In this document: positions 38,403 to 48,514 of the stretch, piece after piece | How the letters are laid out: each line of letters starts with the position of its first letter | Position numbering within the stretch: position 1 is the stretch's first letter | From: Cherax quadricarinatus | Lineage: Eukaryota > Arthropoda > Malacostraca > Decapoda > Parastacidae | Direction: 5' to 3' | DNA length: 64,000 nucleotides | Assembly (NCBI RefSeq): GCF_038502225.1 | Contig: NC_091298.1 | Coordinates: 47,623,650 to 47,687,649 of the forward strand | Made by a program: the position numbers and the translations under genes | Notes under the pieces: generated by a model | Told to the model about the DNA's origin: nothing | Databases searched by the model: none | What the model saw: only the letters and a program-made list of their open reading frames with translations

Positions 38403-41400
38403 TTACCTGGAGTTTACCTGGAGAGAGTTCCGGGGGTCAACGCCCCCGCGGCCCGGTCTGAGACCAGGCCTCCTGGTGGATCAGAGCCTGATCAACCAGG
38501 CTGTTGCTGCTGGCTGCACGCAAACCAACATACGAGCCACAGCCCGGCTGATCCGGAACTGACTTTAGGTGCTTGTCCAGTGCCAGCTTGAAGACTGCCA
38601 GGGGTCTGTTGGTAATCCCCCTTATGTGTGCTGGGAGGCAGTTGAACAGTCTCGGGCCCCTGACACTTATTGTATGGTCTCTTAACGTGCTAGTGACACC
38701 CCTGCTTTTCATTGGGGGGATGGTGCATCGTCTGCCAAGTCTTTTGCTTTCGTAGTGGGTGATTTTCGTGTGCAAGTTCGGTACTAGTCCCTCTAGGATT
38801 TTCCAGGTGTATATAATCATGTATCTCTCCCTCCTGCGTTCCAGGGAATACAGGTTTAGGAACCTCAAGCGCTCCCAATAATTGAGGTGTTTTATCTCCG
38901 TTATGCGCGCCGTGAAAGTTCTCTGTACATTTTCTAGGTCGGCAATTTCACCTGCCTTGAAAGGTGCTGTTAGTGTGCAGCAATATTCCAGCCTAGATAG
39001 AACAAGTGACCTGAAGAGTGTCATCATGGGCTTGGCCTCCCTAGTTTTGAAGGTTCTCATTATCCATCCTGTCATTTTTCTAGCAGATGCGATTGATACA
39101 ATGTTATGGTCCTTGAAGGTGAGATCCTCCGACATGATCACTCCCAGGTCTTTGACGTTGGTGTTTCGCTCTATTTTGTGGCCAGAATTTGTTTTGTACT
39201 CTGATGAAGATTTAATTTCCTCATGTTTACCATATCTGAGTAATTGAAATTTCTCATCGTTGAACTTCATATTGTTTTCTGCAGCCCACTGAAAGATTTG
39301 GTTGATGTCTGCCTGGAGCTTTGCAGTGTCTGCAATGGAAGACACTGTCATGCAGATTCGGGTGTCATCTGCAAAGGAAGACACGGTGCTGTTGCTGACA
39401 TCCTTGTCTATGTCGGATATAAGGATGAGGAACAAGATGGGAGCGAGTACTGTGCCTTGTGGAACAGAGCTTTTCACCGTAGCTGCCTCGGACTTTACTC
39501 TGTTGACGACTACTCTCTGTGTTCTGTTAGTGAGGAAATTATAGATCCATCGACCGACTTTTCCTGTTATTCCTTTAGCACGCATTTTGTGCGCTATTAC
39601 GCCATGGTCACACTTGTCGAAGGCTTTTGCAAAGTCTGTATATATTACATCTGCATTCTTTTTGTCTTCTAGTGCATTTAGGACCTTGTCGTAGTGATCC
39701 AATAGTTGAGACAGACAGGAGCGACCTGTTCTAAACCCATGTTGCCCTGGGTTGTGTAACTGATGGGTTTCTAGATGCGTGGTGATCTTGCTTCTTAGGA
39801 CCCTTTCAAAGATTTTTATGATATGGGATGTTAGTGCTATTGGTCTGTAGTTCTTTGCTGTTGCTTTACTGCCCCCTTTGTGGAGTGGGGCTATGTCTGT
39901 TGTTTTTAGTAACTGTGGGACGACCCCCGTGTCCATGCTCCCTCTCCATAGGATGGAAAAGGCTCTGTGTTCATCAAGAACTGCAAGAAGCCCCTTCTTG
40001 CAGTTCTTGATGAACACAGAGTTCCATGAGTCTGGCCCTGGGGCAGAGTGCATGGGCATGTCATTTATCGCCTGTTCGAAGTCATTTGGCGTCAGGATAA
40101 CATCGGATAGGCTTGTGTTAATCAAATTTTGTGGCTCTCTCATAAAAAATTCATTTTGATCTTCGACTCTCAGTCTGGTTAGCGGCTTGCTAAAAACTGA
40201 GTCATATTGGGACTTGAGTAGCTCACTCATTTCCTTGTTGTCATCTGTGTAGGACCCATCTTGTTTAAGTAGGGGCCCAATACTGGACGTTGTTCTCGAT
40301 TTTGATTTGGCATAGGAGAAGAAATACTTTGGGTTTCTTTCGATTTCATTTATGGCTTTTAGTTCTTCCCGCGATTCCTGACTCCTAAAGGATTCTTTTA
40401 GCTTAAGTTCGATGCTTGCTATTTCTCTGACCAGTGTCTCCCTACGCATTTCAGATATATTGACCTCTTTTAGCCGCTCTGTTATTCTTTTCCGTCGCCT
40501 GTAAAGGGAGCGCCTGTCTCTTTCTGTTTTACATCTACTCCTCCTTTTTCTTAGAGGAATAAGCCTTGTGCATACATCGAGTGCTACCGAGTTAATCTGT
40601 TCTAGGCATAAGTTGGGGTCTGTGTTGCTTAGTATATCTTCCCAGCTTATATCGGTTAGGACTTGGTTTACTTGGTCCCACTTTATGTTTTTGTTATTGA
40701 AGTTGAATTTGGTGAATGCTCCCTCGTGACTAATCTCATTATGTCGGTCTGGGGCTCCGCGCATACATGACTGAACCTCAATTATGTTGTGATCTGAGTA
40801 TATTGTTTTTGATATGGTGATATTTCTTATCAGATCATCATTGTTAGTGAAGATGAGGTCTAGTGTATTCTCCAGTCTAGTAGGCTCTATTATTTGCTGG
40901 TTTAAATTGAATTTTGTGCAGAGATTTAAAAGCTCGCGTGAGTGTGAGTTTTCATCAGAGCTGCCTCCTGGTGTTATTACTGCAACAATATTATTTGCTA
41001 TATTCCTCCATTTTAGGTGCCTTAAGTTGAAATCCCCCAGGAGCAAGATGTTGGGTGCAGGAGCTGGAAGGTTTTCCAGACAGTGGTCAATTTTTAACAG
41101 CTGTTCCTGGAATTGCTGGGATGTTGCATCCGGAGGCTTGTAGACTATCACAATGACTAGGTTTTGGTTCTCGACCTTTACTGCTAAAACTTCCACTACA
41201 TCATTTGAGGCATTTAGCAGTTCTGTGCAAACAAGTGACTCTGCAATGTACAGGCCAACCCCCCCCTTTTGCCTGTTCACTCTGTCACATCTGTATAGGT
41301 TGTAACCTGGGATCCATATTTCGTTGTCCAAGTGATCCTTTATGTGGGTCTCAGTGAAAGCCGCGAACATTGCCTTTGCCTCTGCAAGCAGTCCACGGAT

Positions 41401-43383
41401 GAAAGGTATTTTGTTGTTTGTTGCTGGCTTTAGACCCTGTATATTTGCAAAGAAGAATGTTATCGGACTGGTGGTATTGTTGGTACTGGGGGGGGATTTT
41501 TTTTCCGGCATTAGTATCTGTATCTGTTGGTTTGGAGTGGAGGCCATCGACTGTGGTTCCACTCCAGGAATGACTGGATTTGGTGTACGATTTCTGCCAT
41601 TTCCTGCCAGTTTTTTTTTCCTTCCTGGCACTAAAAAACCTCTCCCTCTTGAGTGGCTGTGGCTACCCAGGTTTTCCCATGGCCTGGATGTTTTGTATCT
41701 TTTTGTCCCCTTTAGATGGTATGCCTGGCAATTTAAGTTATAGCACAGTCTTTCCTGTACTGAAGAGGTACACAGTTTAGGGTGAAAAAGCTTACAGGAA
41801 GGGAGTTTGCATTTTCCTGTTTTCATATGGGCATGGCATTTCCTAGGGTGGTCATAGTTGCACGTCCCATCTGTTTTTCCAGATTTCCCATGCCAGCAGA
41901 TACCGAGTGCATAGTATGTGCACAGGCTTGGTTTCCGTTTGCCTTGGGTTTCTGTGACTGTATTCCCTGTTGGTGCATGTTTCCCTGTCTTACTTCTATC
42001 CTCCCTAGCACCAACAATGGAGCTCCCACCATTTGTTTTTGGTAATATATCCTCACTATTGCTAGTGGAGTCCTCTTGTTTGCTATTTCCTGCGGTATTT
42101 CTAGTTTGCAATATTGGTTTTATCTTATCTTTGACTACACTTGTTTCCCTACTATGGCTCCTGTCCCCTATGCGGTCATTCATATGTATTCCTTCCTGCG
42201 TATAATTCCCGACTACCTGGACAAAATCTCCAGCTTCACCATTACTGTCTCCCAGGACAGCATCTCCAGCTTCCCCATTACTGTCTCCCAGGACAGCATC
42301 TCCAGCTTCACCATTACTGTCTCCCAGGACAGCACCTCCAGCTTCACCATTACTGTCTCCCAGGACAGCACCTCCAGCTTCCCCATTACTGTCTCCCAGG
42401 ACAGCACTATCAGCCCCCCATTTACTGACTACCAGGACATCATCTCCAGCCTTACAGTTTCTGACTACATGGCCAGTATCAAGGGCAGTACCATTCAGCC
42501 CGGACTTTTTATGTTCCCATCTGTTGTAGAAAGCTTCCAGGTTTTCTATGAAAGCAGCTTTGATGTTGACCTCTTTTAATACCCTTGTGATTTTAGTCCA
42601 CAGATTTATCTCATTTGGGCATACCCAAAAACACTTCCCTGTTTTAATACTGCTTGTAGCTAGTTCTTGGATATCTGCACAAGGGGCGTGACACCAATTT
42701 CCACAGAAATGACAATTTATGCATGTGGAAGCCCGTTTGTTTGACTGACCACAGACTACACACAGCTTCATAATGATTTGAATGGTTTATTTACTGCAAT
42801 TCTACTAGCAACCTCTTGAATATTCTATTAATAACCTGCTAGGTGGTGCACAACGAAACCGTTTGAAACCAGTCCAGGGTTCGGACCAGTCAAGGGTTCG
42901 GACCAGTCAAGGGTTCGACCAGTCAAGGGTTCGGACCAGTCTATCTGATCTGATCAGTGGGTCACTTATTTAAACCATACTGGTCGGTGATTTGAGCTAA
43001 CACATGAAGGATCTACTGGAAATTATCTACCCGAGTAATATGTGATTTGATTGATACAAAAGTATAACTTGCGTGTTGAAGAGCCGGTGACTGCTGGCAC
43101 TCCTACAATGACGAACGGTCGAGCCTCCACCTTTGTTTATCAATCGCTGTATCTAGCTTCTCTATTTTTTTTTTTTTTTTTTCCGTCTCCACCACAATAA
43201 ATGCTATATTATCACTATAGTTGACTGGTGCAAATTTTGGAGGAAGGGCGCTTTTTCTGTAGTAATAATTGCTTCTCGTTGTGTATATTGCGACCGCTGG
43301 TAACTACAGGTTATATGAAACTCACAGTAACGTCTGGTATTTCAAGAAAAAGAAACTAATGAAAGTCACTCCACTTCACTAAG
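38403..43383 (-). mobile_element. CR1-A nearly full-length, intact ORF (reference copy)
   Basis: 4981 bp on the minus strand, inserted in LINE-D with the target duplication tatgt (38398-38402 and 43384-43388). About 610 bp of 5' UTR (43383-42772) is present, less than the 5' UTR in the plus-strand copy 1, so it is slightly 5'-truncated. The 3' end has the ggggcgttgacccc hairpin and two ctccaggtaa units. This is the best template of the family in the window and looks capable of activity apart from a palindromic change at 39963-40021. Confidence 0.95.
38437..42771 (-). CDS. CR1-A polyprotein: PHD finger, CCCH fingers, APE endonuclease, RT (1444 aa)
   Basis: One uninterrupted frame from ATG at 42771. 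Residues 4-51: PHD-like finger (C4-x2-C7, C17-x2-C20, W26, H28-x2-C31, C47, W49-x-C51). Residues 123-182: five 12-aa repeats (AVLGDSNGEAGD). Residues about 285-354: three CCCH fingers (second and third C-x8-C-x4-C-x3-H). From about 437: APE endonuclease (FFFANIQGLK, FTETHIKD, LLLGDFNLRH, YSDHNIIEV). RT: APGPDSW, NYRPIALTS, QHGFRTGRSC, YTDFAKAFDKCD, SSVPQGTVLAPILF and FADD at 1133-1136. CR1 elements usually have separate ORF1 and ORF2; here both are one frame. An in-frame 18-bp net change at 39963-40021 sits between RT motifs. Confidence 0.95.
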   Translation of the reverse strand: MKLCVVCGQSNKRASTCINCHFCGNWCHAPCADIQELATSSIKTGKCFWVCPNEINLWTKITRVLKEVNIKAAFIENLEAFYNRWEHKKSGLNGTALDTGHVVRNCKAGDDVLVVSKWGADSAVLGDSNGEAGGAVLGDSNGEAGGAVLGDSNGEAGDAVLGDSNGEAGDAVLGDSNGEAGDFVQVVGNYTQEGIHMNDRIGDRSHSRETSVVKDKIKPILQTRNTAGNSKQEDSTSNSEDILPKTNGGSSIVGAREDRSKTGKHAPTGNTVTETQGKRKPSLCTYYALGICWHGKSGKTDGTCNYDHPRKCHAHMKTGKCKLPSCKLFHPKLCTSSVQERLCYNLNCQAYHLKGTKRYKTSRPWENLGSHSHSRGRGFLVPGRKKKLAGNGRNRTPNPVIPGVEPQSMASTPNQQIQILMPEKKSPPSTNNTTSPITFFFANIQGLKPATNNKIPFIRGLLAEAKAMFAAFTETHIKDHLDNEIWIPGYNLYRCDRVNRQKGGVGLYIAESLVCTELLNASNDVVEVLAVKVENQNLVIVIVYKPPDATSQQFQEQLLKIDHCLENLPAPAPNILLLGDFNLRHLKWRNIANNIVAVITPGGSSDENSHSRELLNLCTKFNLNQQIIEPTRLENTLDLIFTNNDDLIRNITISKTIYSDHNIIEVQSCMRGAPDRHNEISHEGAFTKFNFNNKNIKWDQVNQVLTDISWEDILSNTDPNLCLEQINSVALDVCTRLIPLRKRRSRCKTERDRRSLYRRRKRITERLKEVNISEMRRETLVREIASIELKLKESFRSQESREELKAINEIERNPKYFFSYAKSKSRTTSSIGPLLKQDGSYTDDNKEMSELLKSQYDSVFSKPLTRLRVEDQNEFFMREPQNLINTSLSDVILTPNDFEQAINDMPMHSAPGPDSWNSVFIKNCKKGLLAVLDEHRAFSILWRGSMDTGVVPQLLKTTDIAPLHKGGSKATAKNYRPIALTSHIIKIFERVLRSKITTHLETHQLHNPGQHGFRTGRSCLSQLLDHYDKVLNALEDKKNADVIYTDFAKAFDKCDHGVIAHKMRAKGITGKVGRWIYNFLTNRTQRVVVNRVKSEAATVKSSVPQGTVLAPILFLILISDIDKDVSNSTVSSFADDTRICMTVSSIADTAKLQADINQIFQWAAENNMKFNDEKFQLLRYGKHEEIKSSSEYKTNSGHKIERNTNVKDLGVIMSEDLTFKDHNIVSIASARKMTGWIMRTFKTREAKPMMTLFRSLVLSRLEYCCTLTAPFKAGEIADLENVQRTFTARITEIKHLNYWERLRFLNLYSLERRRERYMIIYTWKILEGLVPNLHTKITHYESKRLGRRCTIPPMKSRGVTSTLRDHTISVRGPRLFNCLPAHIRGITNRPLAVFKLALDKHLKSVPDQPGCGSYVGLRAASSNSLVDQALIHQEAWSQTGPRGR

Positions 43384-44225
43384 TATGTGTATGAAATTTG
43401 AGTCTATTATCAAGGTGGATTCCTAAGAATTTTCCCTCTGTTAGCTTTGTGATAGGTGATCCGTTTATCATTATGTTAAGAGGGACATCTGTAGCTCTGT
43501 TACCAAACTGAATGAAGTAGGTTTTGTCAATGTTTAGTGTAAGTTTGTTAGTCCTCATCCAGGTAGATATTTTCTGTAATTCGGTATTTACAGTATTGGC
43601 TAGTGTGACTGGGCTCGGGTGAGAGAAGACGTATGTAGTGTCATCTGCAAATAGTGTGGGTTTGAGTAATTGTGAAGCATTTGGAAGGTCATTTATGTAT
43701 AGGAGAAAGAGAAGAGGGCCAAGGACACTTCCCTGTGGGACACCAACTGTAATTGGTTGCGCAGAAGAGTTTGCCCCATTTGCGTACACATATTGGCTTC
43801 TGTTGCTGAGGTATGACTTGAGGTAGTTGAGGGAGTGCCCTCTTATACCATAGTGTGACAATTTTACGTGGAGCAAGTCATGGTCAACTGTATCAAAAGC
43901 TTTACGTAAGTCAATGAAGATCCCCAGTGGGACTTCTTTTTTCTCTATTGCAGTGTATATATGTTCTAGCATGTGTATAATAACATCATTAGTATTTTTA
44001 TTAGGCCTGAATCCAAATTGGCAGGGGTTGAGTATGTTTTGGGAGATAAGGTAGGAGTAGATTCGTTTATGAATTAATTTTTCGAAGATTTTTGAGAGAG
44101 GGTGTAAGTTGGATATTGGCCTATAGTTATTCAACTCTGTTTGGTCTCCTCCTTTGTGGATCGGGGTGACCCTTGCTATTTTGAGTACTGTAGGGACATC
44201 TGTAGACATCTCCAGAGAATACTAG
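43384..44225 (-). pseudogene. LINE-D ORF2 RT part (5'-truncated)
   Basis: 276 codons on the minus strand: VLKIARVTPIHKGGD, NNYRPISNLHPLSKIFEKL, QFGFRPNKNTND, IFIDLRKAFDTVDHDLL, VGVPQGSVLGPLLFLLYIN, the catalytic FADDTTYVF, and LTLNIDKTYFIQFG. It stops at FHTHT where CR1-A is inserted; the C-terminus continues at 38402. The 5' end is truncated near 44225, so endonuclease and ORF1 are missing. The RT core itself has no stop. It belongs to the CR1/L2/Rex assemblage. Confidence 0.88.
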
Positions 44226-45104
44226 AAGGTCTGCCCCTCTAGCATTCAGCCTGTTTCTGGGTTTTCATAACAAGTAGTCAGTATAATACTGATACAATTA
44301 TCCGTTAGAATTACAGTAAGTTTTAATAGTGCTTTAGGATTGCAACTGATAGGATACTAACTAAAGAAATAAAAATTGGGATGGTTGTTCACAAAGTTGT
44401 CTAGGTGGACAAAATCAAAGTAAAAACTCTATATAATTAAGGATATAAGCTCCTACACATCTCTTGTAAGGCAAAGAAATTATACAGTTATATAGTGATG
44501 AAGGAACTATACAACTGTACTTTATTATCAGTTATAAAAATATTACTAGTATATATAACCAAGTGTGTGAGAATGTGTGTATATGCTCGAAGTCGTTCGT
44601 TATGTCTCGACAAGACTCGACTCGACTTAAACAGCGACTGACTAAACATCCTCAAATAATCTAACTTCTTGACAAACAAGGCAATCATACCAGCTTGCTT
44701 GAACAATACGATGACCATTCGCCAACAGCAATAAAGTCACAAGCAAGAGCAGCTCAGAGTCAAGAACAAGGAGACAAAATAACGACCCTAACTGGGGACC
44801 TTCAGCAGATCCTCCATAAAAGGCATAAAACTCCCTCAATACTGAATCTAGGTTCAGCATAACCAAATCCCCGACTAGACAGTGCGCAGATACCAGAGAA
44901 AATAAGTCAGTCGCTTAGGACTTGGGTTAACTCAGTGTCAGTACGACACACAACCTCAGCAAAATATGGGAAATCACTAAGTCTGAACTATGCTCTGTGA
45001 ACAGAGTTACACGGGGTTCTCACCACCGAAATCATACGCTACCAAAACAGTCTAAATAACGAACAAACAACAAGAGAAAGAGAGATGTTGATCGATCAAC
45101 CTTG
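44226..45104. other. No gene seen; possibly unique sequence
   Basis: About 880 bp without repeat tails or recognisable ORFs. It ends at a palindromic gttgatcgatcaac (45089-45102) next to the start of a LINE-F tail. Short minus-strand frames (44488-44866) have no motif. Confidence 0.55.
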
Positions 45105-45496
45105 TATAAACGTAAGTAACCATTCTTACAGAATTCATTACCTTTGTAACTTGTGAACTCATTACCTTTGTACCTAGTTCAGCTATCAAAACTTTGGGGG
45201 CCCAGTCCCTGGACCCATTACGTACCTCTGTAATCTGTAAATACCTTTGTAACTTGTCATGATTGTGACCAGACCTACCTGGAGTTCATTACCTTTGTAA
45301 ATTGTGAGTTCATTACCTTTGTAAATTGTGAGTTCATTACCTTTGTAAATTGTGAGTTCATTACCTCTGTAACTTGCTCAGCTATCAAAACTTTGGAGTC
45401 CAGTCCCTGGATCAATTAAGTACCTCTGTAATCTTTTGACTACCGCCCACAGGATGGGTATGGGGTGCATAATAAACATATTAAACTAACTAACTG
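45105..45496 (+). mobile_element. LINE-F-type 3' UTR copy (left arm of an inverted pair)
   Basis: Plus-strand tail sequence with internal short repeats (three of ttcattacctttgtaaattg plus tgag), the block gtccagtccctggatca, then ttttgactaccgcccacagg, gatgggtatggggtgcataa and taaacatattaaact. The same sequence on the minus strand at 46506-46868 forms an inverted partner. No coding sequence. The family assignment comes from the shared end (ggatgggtatggggtgca) with the coding LINE-F copy at 47871-48514. Confidence 0.78.
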
Positions 45497-45507
45497 ATCG
45501 AACAAGG

Positions 45508-45508
<1 letters not shown>

Positions 45509-45558
<50 letters not shown>

Positions 45559-45588
45559 ATCAAAAAGAAGTGCTAAACCACAAGGGCT
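45509..45588 (-). mobile_element. I-type LINE tail, 80 bp, 12-bp target duplication
   Basis: A (TTA)n run followed by ataatcaaaaagaagtgcta and aaccacaagggct is the reverse of the I-type tail. The direct repeat atcgaacaagga at 45497-45508 and 45589-45600 is a clear target-site duplication. So an insertion of only about 80 bp took place, nearly half of it the microsatellite tail. Confidence 0.9.
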
Positions 45589-45600
45589 ATCGAACAAGGA

Positions 45601-46505
45601 CCAGCAGAGAAGAGAGCGAGCAAGGGAGCCCAGTCTCCAAGCTCAATGTGCGATCACGAATTCTCTCGTGGTGCTGCCCAGCTATTCCAGGACTGAGCCA
45701 GCAGGTAAACAAGCGAGGTGGTAGTTAACAAGGTAGTTTGCCAATGCATACAGCCAATCAACACTCGAACACTGAACACGGTAAGTACATATGTTACATC
45801 CTACCTAATGACATTAGCTAAGTCAAATAATAATATAAAGCAAGATATTTTCAATTTAGCTAATACTGAAAACATCAGCAATATAAAATTATATGAAAAG
45901 GTATTATACATCAAAATTACAGTATATATATTGGACCCTATTCAGGGGCGTGTGGCATGCAAAGAGTACGTAACCTTTATTTAGCGCATGTACACACCCT
46001 TGTGGAAAGGCTATCTCCCCCAACCAGGTGCTAAGGGTTAACAATGGGGCCCCATCGTTCAATCAGTACCCAGGTTCCAGCCAATGAGAATATGGTTTTG
46101 GCAATTGCAGAGGTTATGTGGGTACCACTCACCTGTCTGCCCTTGTTTTTTCCATTCTAGAGCTGGTTGAAGCACGGTCTGCTCTCTAGTGGCTTCTGTT
46201 CTGCCTTGCTTACCGTGGAGTGCACTAATACCTATTGTTGTACATAGTGTATATAGTGTACATACTTCTGTTCTAAATTGGTGAAGGATAATACAAGTCA
46301 AAAGTTTTTCTGCTGTGTTTATTTTGCTCCCTTTACACCCAGGATAACAGGCCTTTGGGACTCCTCGGTTGTAATAGGGTGCAATACAGGAGCCACATGT
46401 CTATGGTACTTCCAACAAAATAAGCAGATTCTTGGATGTTGCTACTGCTCGGCTCCGGCTGGGTTTTAAGTATCTTTGGTAGGTTAAATCACCATCAGAT
46501 GCAGT
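45601..46505. other. No gene recognised between inverted LINE-F tails
   Basis: About 900 bp. Frames at 45718-45984 and 46278-46469 show no family motif. The base composition is less AT-rich between 45950 and 46450. It could be host sequence or an unidentified element (an LTR is possible, but no TG...CA pair or primer-binding site was confirmed). Confidence 0.45.
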
Positions 46506-46965
46506 AGTAGTATAATATGTTTATTATGCACCCCATACCCATCCTGTGGGCGGTAGTCAAAAGATTACAGAGGTACATAATTGGTCCAGGGACTGGACTC
46601 CGAAGTTTTGATAGCTGAGCAAGTTACAGAGGTAATGAACTCACAATTTACAAAGGTAATGAACTCACAGTTTACAAAGGTAATGAACTCCAGGTAGGTC
46701 TGGTCACAATCATGACAAGTTACAAAGGTATTTACAGATTACAGAGGTACGTAATAGGTCCAGGGACTGGGCCCCCAAAGTTTTGATAGCTGAACTAGGT
46801 ACAAAGGTAATGAGCTCACAAGTTACGAAGGTAATGAATTCAGTAAGAATGGTTACTTACGTTTATACATGGCTACAATCATGAACAAATTATAGTGTAA
46901 TGAGCAATTCACACTTCCACACCCGGTCACAACTGTAATGAGTTATTGGTGCAAATATTGATTGT
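46506..46965 (-). mobile_element. LINE-F-type 3' UTR copy (right arm)
   Basis: Minus-strand partner of 45105-45496: ataatatgtttattatgcac then cccatacccatcctgtgggc, and the same internal tttacaaaggtaatgaactc repeats (two instead of three). It extends further than the left arm, to caatatttgcaccaataact near 46940 (minus strand), ending at the (CA)n array. Confidence 0.78.
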
Positions 46966-47150
<185 letters not shown>

Positions 47151-47870
47151 TTATTTACAGTGGAAACCAGTAGGACTCCAGGAAATCAGAGCAGGGGGGT
47201 GCACCAGCAAGTGCTGGATGAGGTACATATAACCAAGGAGGAGGTGAAGAAGCTGCTATGCGAACTTGACACCTCAAAGGCGGTGGGGCCAGACAACATC
47301 TCTCCGTGGGTCCTTAAAGAGGGAGCAGAGATATTGTGTGTACCGTTAACAAAGATCTTCAACACATCATTTGAAACTGGGCAACTCCCTGAGGTATGGA
47401 AGATGGCAAATGTAGTCCCAATTTTTAAAAAGGGAGACAGACATGAGGCACTAAACTACAGACCTGTATCACTAACATGTATAGTATGCAAGGTCATGGA
47501 GAAGATCATCAGGAGGAGAGTGGTGGAGCACCTGGAAAGAAACGAGTGTATAATTGACAACCAGCATGATTTCAGGGAGGAAAAATCCTGTGTCACAAAC
47601 CTACTAGAGTTTTATGACAAGGTGACAGAAGTAAGACAAGAGAGAGAGGGGTGGATCGACTGCATTTTTTTGGACTGCAAGAAGGCCTTCGACACGGTTC
47701 TTCACAAGAGGTTACTGCAAAAGCTAGAGGATTAGGCACACATAACAGGAAAGGCACTGCAATGGATCAGAGAATACCTGACAGGGAGGCAACAACGAGT
47801 CATGGTACCTGACGAGGTGTCAGAGTGGGCGCCTGTGACAAGCGGGGTTCCACAGGGGTCAGTCCTAGGA

Positions 47871-48514
47871 TTAGATTTTTAGATTTTGCCACCGAAGTGG
47901 CTAGTTTATTGTGCACCCCATATCCATCCTGTGGACGGTAGCGCGAGAGCATGTGGATACACAAAAGGCCTAGGAACTAGGCCCCAAAGGGTTAACAGGA
48001 ATACATATGGATTTATATCTACATATCTATAGTTCACTTATCTGTTACAAGCAAATTTAGGAAATTTGCTTAGTATATCTGGTATCTTATTTTCATTAAT
48101 AAGATATCTTGACATGTCACATAGGTTATTATACTGTCTGTCTCTGTATTCCTCAATGAGTGGACAATTAAGCACATAGTGTTCAAGAGAGTGACCATAT
48201 GCCTGATCACATAATTTACATTTAGTTTGATCATCATCTGTGTGTCTCCCAAACTGCCAGAAGTACTTGTAACCAAGCCTAAGCCTGGCCACTACAACAT
48301 CAGTCAGTCTGTTCACATTGCAAGTTGCTCCATAAACATACTTATCTACGTTCATGTTATCATAGTGAGTTATAGATCTACTCAGGCTTCTAACTGCATT
48401 CCTATAACAATCATTTTCATTATTTACTTCTCTCCTAATATTATTCCTAATGCTAGACACAGTTATACCAAAGTTATATTCTACATTCTCCTTCTCGATA
48501 CTCTTCTTGGCTAA
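47871..48514 (-). mobile_element. LINE-F 3' end, 11-bp target duplication
   Basis: A 644-bp insertion on the minus strand within CR1-B, flanked by cagtcctagga (47860-47870 and 48515-48525). It holds the last about 140 codons and the 3' UTR, ending ggtgcacaataaactagcca then cttcggtggcaaaatctaaa. The tail relates it to the LINE-F-type UTR copies at 45.1, 46.5, 52.7, 56.1, 59.0 and 62.9 kb. Confidence 0.9.
48038..48460 (-). pseudogene. LINE-F ORF2 C-terminus with zinc knuckle
   Basis: 140 codons: VVVARLRLGYKYFWQFGRHT, then TKCKLCDQAYGHSLEHYVLN with C-x2-C-x8-H-x4-C spacing, then PLIEEYRDRQ. Such a knuckle ends ORF2 of I-type and related LINEs. A homologous piece (LHHYVLECDKINEFRDNSL) lies at 56593-56739 on the plus strand. 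RT is absent through truncation. Confidence 0.82.

Noticed and set aside
41342..42579. Plus-strand ORFs of 80-167 aa opposite CR1-A
   Set aside because: They mirror the CR1-A coding strand and recur in every copy of the element with no family motif of their own. The repeated QDSISSFTITV pattern is just the reverse of the 36-bp repeat.
44226..45104. Host gene exon in the unassigned segment
   Set aside because: Open frames are short, with no conserved motif, no clear splice signals and no support beyond length.
45950..46460. Possible LTR-retrotransposon terminal repeat
   Set aside because: Some short words look LTR-like, but I found no second copy, no TG...CA boundaries and no primer-binding site.
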